DNA from: Acidobacteriota bacterium
GTDB lineage: Bacteria > Acidobacteriota > Vicinamibacteria > Vicinamibacterales > UBA2999
NCBI GenBank assembly: GCA_013813075.1
Contig: JACCSI010000196.1
Location: 1 to 5,839, forward strand
DNA length: 5,839 bases
Direction: 5' to 3'
Shown: piece after piece, positions 5,564 through 5,839 of the stretch
Numbering within the stretch: the first letter of the stretch is position 1
Layout of the letters: each line of letters begins with the position of its first letter
The notes under the pieces: model-generated
What the model saw: only the letters and a program-made list of their open reading frames with translations
Database searches by the model: none
What the model was told of the DNA's origin: nothing
Program-made: the position numbers and the translations under genes

Positions 5564-5839
5564 ATGACCCACGTCTATATCGACCGCATCGGCGAGTTCG
5601 TCGGCCAGACCGTTACCATCAAGGGATGGCTTCACAATCGCCGGTCCAGCGGCAAAATTCACTTTCTCGTCGTTCGTGACGGCACCGGATTCCTGCAGGT
5701 CGTGATGGGCAAAAACGACGTGCCCGAAGAGACCTTCAAGGCCGCCGATCACTTGTCACAGGAAAGCTCGATCATCGTGACCGGCACTGTGCGCGAGGAC
5801 CAGCGCGCCAAGGGCGGGTACGAACTCACGGCCCATGCC
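5564..5839 (+). CDS. asnS: Asparaginyl-tRNA synthetase, N-terminal part
   Basis: The first 92 codons are present and the frame runs off the window end. The visible part is the N-terminal OB-fold anticodon-binding domain of a class IIb synthetase: VTIKGWLHNRRSSGKIHFLV, then RDGTGFLQVVM, and a later strand SSIIVTGTVRED. The KGW-NRRSSGKIHF-RDGTG pattern fits AsnRS; AspRS would normally show an RRD-G-FxDLRD pattern. The enzyme charges tRNA(Asn) with asparagine in the cytosol using ATP. The catalytic class II motifs lie outside the window. The ATG at 5564 gives the usual short lead (about 15 residues) before the OB fold. The ribosome site is weak, and no -10-like hexamer precedes it. Confidence 0.93.
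   Translation, partial: MTHVYIDRIGEFVGQTVTIKGWLHNRRSSGKIHFLVVRDGTGFLQVVMGKNDVPEETFKAADHLSQESSIIVTGTVREDQRAKGGYELTAHA

Overview
This is a GC-rich bacterial window with seven genes, all on the + strand and packed with gaps of 82 bp or less. Five genes are complete and two are cut by the window edges. The GC-rich, SD-poor starts and the protein flavour (an HtrA with a Gly/Gln loop, a nucleotidyltransferase with an 'LTAGLATRLRP' signature) would fit a GC-rich Acidobacteriota of the Vicinamibacteria type. That placement is inference from memory of such proteins, not a search result.

Layout. (1) 1-390 is the C-terminal part of an M24 (Xaa-Pro aminopeptidase-like) metallopeptidase. (2) 418-1992 is a complete Do/HtrA (DegP/DegQ) serine protease with a membrane anchor or signal, an H-D-S triad and two PDZ domains. 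(3) 2023-2598 is a CYTH-domain protein (class IV adenylate cyclase / triphosphatase superfamily). (4) 2595-3521 is a sugar-1-phosphate nucleotidyltransferase with a C-terminal beta-helix-like tail, overlapping gene 3 by an ATGA junction. (5) 3531-4547 is an AmgK-like sugar kinase of the aminoglycoside phosphotransferase fold. (6) 4609-5481 is a xylose-isomerase-like TIM-barrel sugar phosphate isomerase/epimerase. (7) 5564 to the window end is the N-terminal part of asparaginyl-tRNA synthetase.

How they may work together. Genes 4 and 5 resemble the MurU/AmgK pair of the anabolic cell-wall recycling route: the kinase would make an anomeric sugar-1-phosphate (MurNAc or GlcNAc type) and the nucleotidyltransferase would activate it to an NDP-sugar. 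Gene 3 is physically coupled to gene 4, so a CYTH enzyme sits in the same probable operon. Gene 6 may handle a related sugar but its substrate cannot be read from sequence. The two proteins at the left are proteolysis and envelope quality control; asnS is housekeeping.

Regulation. Only the protease and the TIM-barrel gene have clear Shine-Dalgarno sequences. The CYTH and kinase genes instead have -10-like hexamers 6-8 nt before the start codon, suggesting leaderless transcripts. The TIM-barrel gene has an extended -10 candidate, with a near-perfect inverted repeat just upstream. I see no convincing intrinsic terminator, RNA gene, mobile element or CRISPR array. Most of the window is ordinary core sequence; the most interesting part is the CYTH / nucleotidyltransferase / kinase cluster and its start-site signals.
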